Below, piece by piece: positions 4,439 through 6,111 of a DNA stretch of 6,111 bases. Origin of the DNA: Dehalococcoidia bacterium LH_S1 (GTDB lineage Bacteria > Chloroflexota > Dehalococcoidia > SZUA-161 > SpSt-899); the NCBI GenBank assembly GCA_023660035.1, contig JAGXOF010000058.1, positions 1 to 6,111 on the forward strand, in the 5' to 3' direction. Both the position numbers and the translations under genes were made by a program. Within the stretch, counting starts at the first letter, position 1. Each line of letters starts with the position of its first letter. The notes beneath the pieces were generated by a model that made no database searches, was not told the origin of the DNA, and was given only the letters and a program-made list of their open reading frames with translations.

Positions 4439-6004
4439 ATGGAAAAGAAGACTGAGGATCGAATAAGACAACTGCAAGAGGCAAAAGAGAATGTCCTGAG
4501 AGGTGGAGGAGAGAAAAAGATTGCCCTTCAGCATGAAAAAGGAAAGCTAACAGCACGAGAAAGGATAGATTATCTCTTAGATAAAAACAGCTTTGTGGAG
4601 TTTAAAATGCTACTCGCTCACCTTGAAGGTGCTCCAGGCGATGGGATTGTAAGCGGATACGGCACCATAGATGGGAGGGTTGTTTGCATTTATTCTCAGG
4701 ATCCCACGGTGAAGGGTGGCTCCATTGGCAGCTTGCATGGCTATAAAATGTACAAAACCGTTGAGCAGGCCCTGGAAATGGGTGTGCCCCTTATTGGTCT
4801 TCATGACTCACCAGGTGCAAGACTTCCAAACATAACAAAGGCCAAAACCGCCCTGGGAGATCTGATGGAGAAAAGCGGAGCCTCGATCTTTTATCCTAAT
4901 ACACAGGCCTCAGGGATTATTCCACAGATATCGGCCATCATGGGAAGCTGTGCAGGCATTTCTGTATATTCCCCTGCCCTGACCGACTTCACACTTATGG
5001 TGGATAAACAGAGCCATATGTTTATTACCGGGCCGGCCATGGTAGAGACGGTTATGGGAGAAACCATCAGCTATGAAGATCTCGGGGGAGCAAGGATTCA
5101 CTGTCAGGTGACCGGAGTGGCTGACCGGAGATTTTCGGATGACAAGGAATGCCTAGATGGTATCAGAGAGCTTTTAAGCTATCTCCCATCAAATAAGGAC
5201 GAAAAACCTCCTTTGATTGACATGGGAGATGATCTGGATAGATTGAATGATGATGTCGTGAATGTTGTGCCATCCTCCCCATCAAAGCCTTACGATATGC
5301 ATAAAATAATCTACTCTCTTGTTGATAGAGGGCAATTTTTCGAGATAAAACCTGAATTTGCCGGCGAGATGATAGTCGGTTTTGGTCGTCTAAATAATGA
5401 AGTGGTGGGCATTGTTGCCAACCAGCCAATGGTTCGTGCGGGGAGTCTGACAGTAGATAGCTCAGATAAGCAAACCAGGTTCATGAGATTCTGTGATTCA
5501 TTCAATATTCCGATTATACTATTGGTGGATACCCCTGCCTATATGCCTGGAAGCGCCCAGGAACATGAAGGAATAATCCGCCATGGGGCCAAGGTCCTAT
5601 ATGCACTTTGTGAGGCCACTGTTCCCAGGATGGTGCTTGTCTTGAGGAAATCATATGGTGGGGGAAATCTGGGAATGGGTGTTGTGGCAGGCATGGGAAC
5701 GGATCTGGTTTACTATTGGCCAATTGTAGAGGTTGGGGTATTAGGGGCAGAGGCATCGGTAGAGCTCTTTTTTGGCAAAGAGATTAAAGAATCGGATAAG
5801 CCTGAAGAAACGAGAGAAACAAGGCTAAAAGAATACATCGAAAAATATTCCAACCCAATGAGGGAAGCTTCGGCCAACTGGGGAATAGACGACATTATTG
5901 ACCCAAGAGAGACAAGAAGAGTATTGATTAAAGGGTTGAATCTCCTTTCTACAAAAAAGAGATTCCAGAGGTATCCAAAACGTCATGGGAATATTCCTAT
6001 GTAA
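4439..6004 (+). CDS. biotin-dependent acyl-CoA carboxylase/decarboxylase, carboxyltransferase (beta/alpha) subunit
   Basis: A 521-residue protein with the two crotonase-like halves of the acyl-CoA carboxyltransferase family (PccB, MmdA, glutaconyl-CoA decarboxylase alpha, MccB), at normal family length and ending in the typical HGNIPM tail. It moves a carboxyl group between biotin and an acyl-CoA, either carboxylating or, with a membrane sodium pump or transcarboxylase partners, decarboxylating. N-half landmarks: KLTARERIDYLLD (36-48), QDPTVKGGSIG (87-97), HDSPGARL (122-129), GSCAGISVYSPALTDF (169-184). C-half landmarks: QPMVRAGSL (329-337), EGIIRHGAK (377-385), RKSYGGGNLGMG (403-414), DPRETRR (488-494). 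The oxyanion-hole segments differ from standard propionyl-CoA carboxylase (CAGG becomes CAGI; YGGAY becomes YGGGN, closer to methylcrotonyl-CoA carboxylase GAGNYGM). No biotin carboxylase or carrier gene is in the window. It probably handles the malonyl-type CoA linked to the mutase; direction and substrate are inference. Confidence 0.93.
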   Translation: MEKKTEDRIRQLQEAKENVLRGGGEKKIALQHEKGKLTARERIDYLLDKNSFVEFKMLLAHLEGAPGDGIVSGYGTIDGRVVCIYSQDPTVKGGSIGSLHGYKMYKTVEQALEMGVPLIGLHDSPGARLPNITKAKTALGDLMEKSGASIFYPNTQASGIIPQISAIMGSCAGISVYSPALTDFTLMVDKQSHMFITGPAMVETVMGETISYEDLGGARIHCQVTGVADRRFSDDKECLDGIRELLSYLPSNKDEKPPLIDMGDDLDRLNDDVVNVVPSSPSKPYDMHKIIYSLVDRGQFFEIKPEFAGEMIVGFGRLNNEVVGIVANQPMVRAGSLTVDSSDKQTRFMRFCDSFNIPIILLVDTPAYMPGSAQEHEGIIRHGAKVLYALCEATVPRMVLVLRKSYGGGNLGMGVVAGMGTDLVYYWPIVEVGVLGAEASVELFFGKEIKESDKPEETRETRLKEYIEKYSNPMREASANWGIDDIIDPRETRRVLIKGLNLLSTKKRFQRYPKRHGNIPM

Positions 6005-6111
6005 TGTAGCAAGGTGATAATAATCTGTAGTATCTTTAAGTAGTGTTTACAGATTGATATAAGGAGACGCTGAAGGAAACAGATTGATTCAAAGCCAGAA
6101 CCTCCGATAAA
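6005..6111 (+). other. non-coding tail with a hairpin and a 10-bp direct repeat
   Basis: After the carboxyltransferase stop, AATCTGTA (6022-6029) can pair with TACAGATT (6048-6055), with a wobble pair at each end, but no T-run follows, so it is at best a weak terminator or processing site. ACAGATTGAT occurs at 6049-6058 and again at 6079-6088, a 30-base period. AAGGAG at 6061-6066 looks like a Shine-Dalgarno, yet no ATG or GTG follows before the window ends; a frame from an ATT at 6083 stays open to the edge but cannot be supported as a gene. Confidence 0.4.

Noticed and set aside
6021..6056. Intrinsic terminator after the carboxyltransferase
   Set aside because: The stem is only 8 Watson-Crick pairs, AT-rich, and not followed by a T-run.
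6083..6111. Start of a further gene at the right edge
   Set aside because: The open frame has only an ATT as possible start and about 9 codons in the window; no motif can be read.
1..6111. CRISPR array, tRNA or rRNA genes
   Set aside because: No regularly spaced repeat series, cloverleaf or rRNA-like stretch was seen on either strand.

Overview
The window reads as one co-directional (+ strand) acyl-CoA metabolism cluster from a bacterium. Base composition is moderate to AT-leaning, and the gene mix resembles anaerobic fatty-acid, hydrocarbon or dicarboxylate degraders of the Desulfobacterota (deltaproteobacteria) type. That taxonomic guess is inference; nothing in the window is a taxonomic marker.

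Layout, left to right: (1) the last 57 codons of an AMP-forming acyl-CoA ligase (1-174); (2) a split coenzyme B12-dependent acyl-CoA mutase, with the substrate-binding large subunit at 200-1840 and the cobalamin-binding small subunit at 1909-2313 (TTG start); (3) about 1.2 kb without an intact gene (2314-3511), best read as a crotonase-family gene that was broken in the middle, with an N-terminal scrap near 2370-2506, an insert of uncertain but IS-like character (about 2507-3080) rich in inverted repeats, and a C-terminal half at 3081-3475 carrying two single-base frame disruptions; (4) an intact crotonase-family protein (3512-4324) that lacks both catalytic glutamates of true enoyl-CoA hydratases; (5) a biotin-dependent acyl-CoA carboxylase/decarboxylase carboxyltransferase subunit (4439-6004) whose acyl-pocket motif is not of the usual propionyl-CoA carboxylase type; (6) a short non-coding tail with a small hairpin and a 10-bp direct repeat.

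Taken together, ligase, carbon-skeleton mutase, crotonase and carboxyltransferase form a sensible sequence of steps: activate a (di)carboxylic acid to its CoA thioester, rearrange a succinyl-type CoA to a malonyl-type CoA (or the reverse), and remove or transfer the carboxyl group. This is the logic of methylmalonyl-CoA metabolism, and also of the route proposed for alkylsuccinates made by fumarate addition to alkanes. The mutase keeps the Tyr and Arg that mark use of a carboxylated substrate, but it has replaced several otherwise conserved pocket residues (equivalents of His328, Gln330, Trp334 and Gln361 of the Propionibacterium enzyme). A substrate other than methylmalonyl-CoA/succinyl-CoA is therefore plausible, and this is the most interesting feature of the window.
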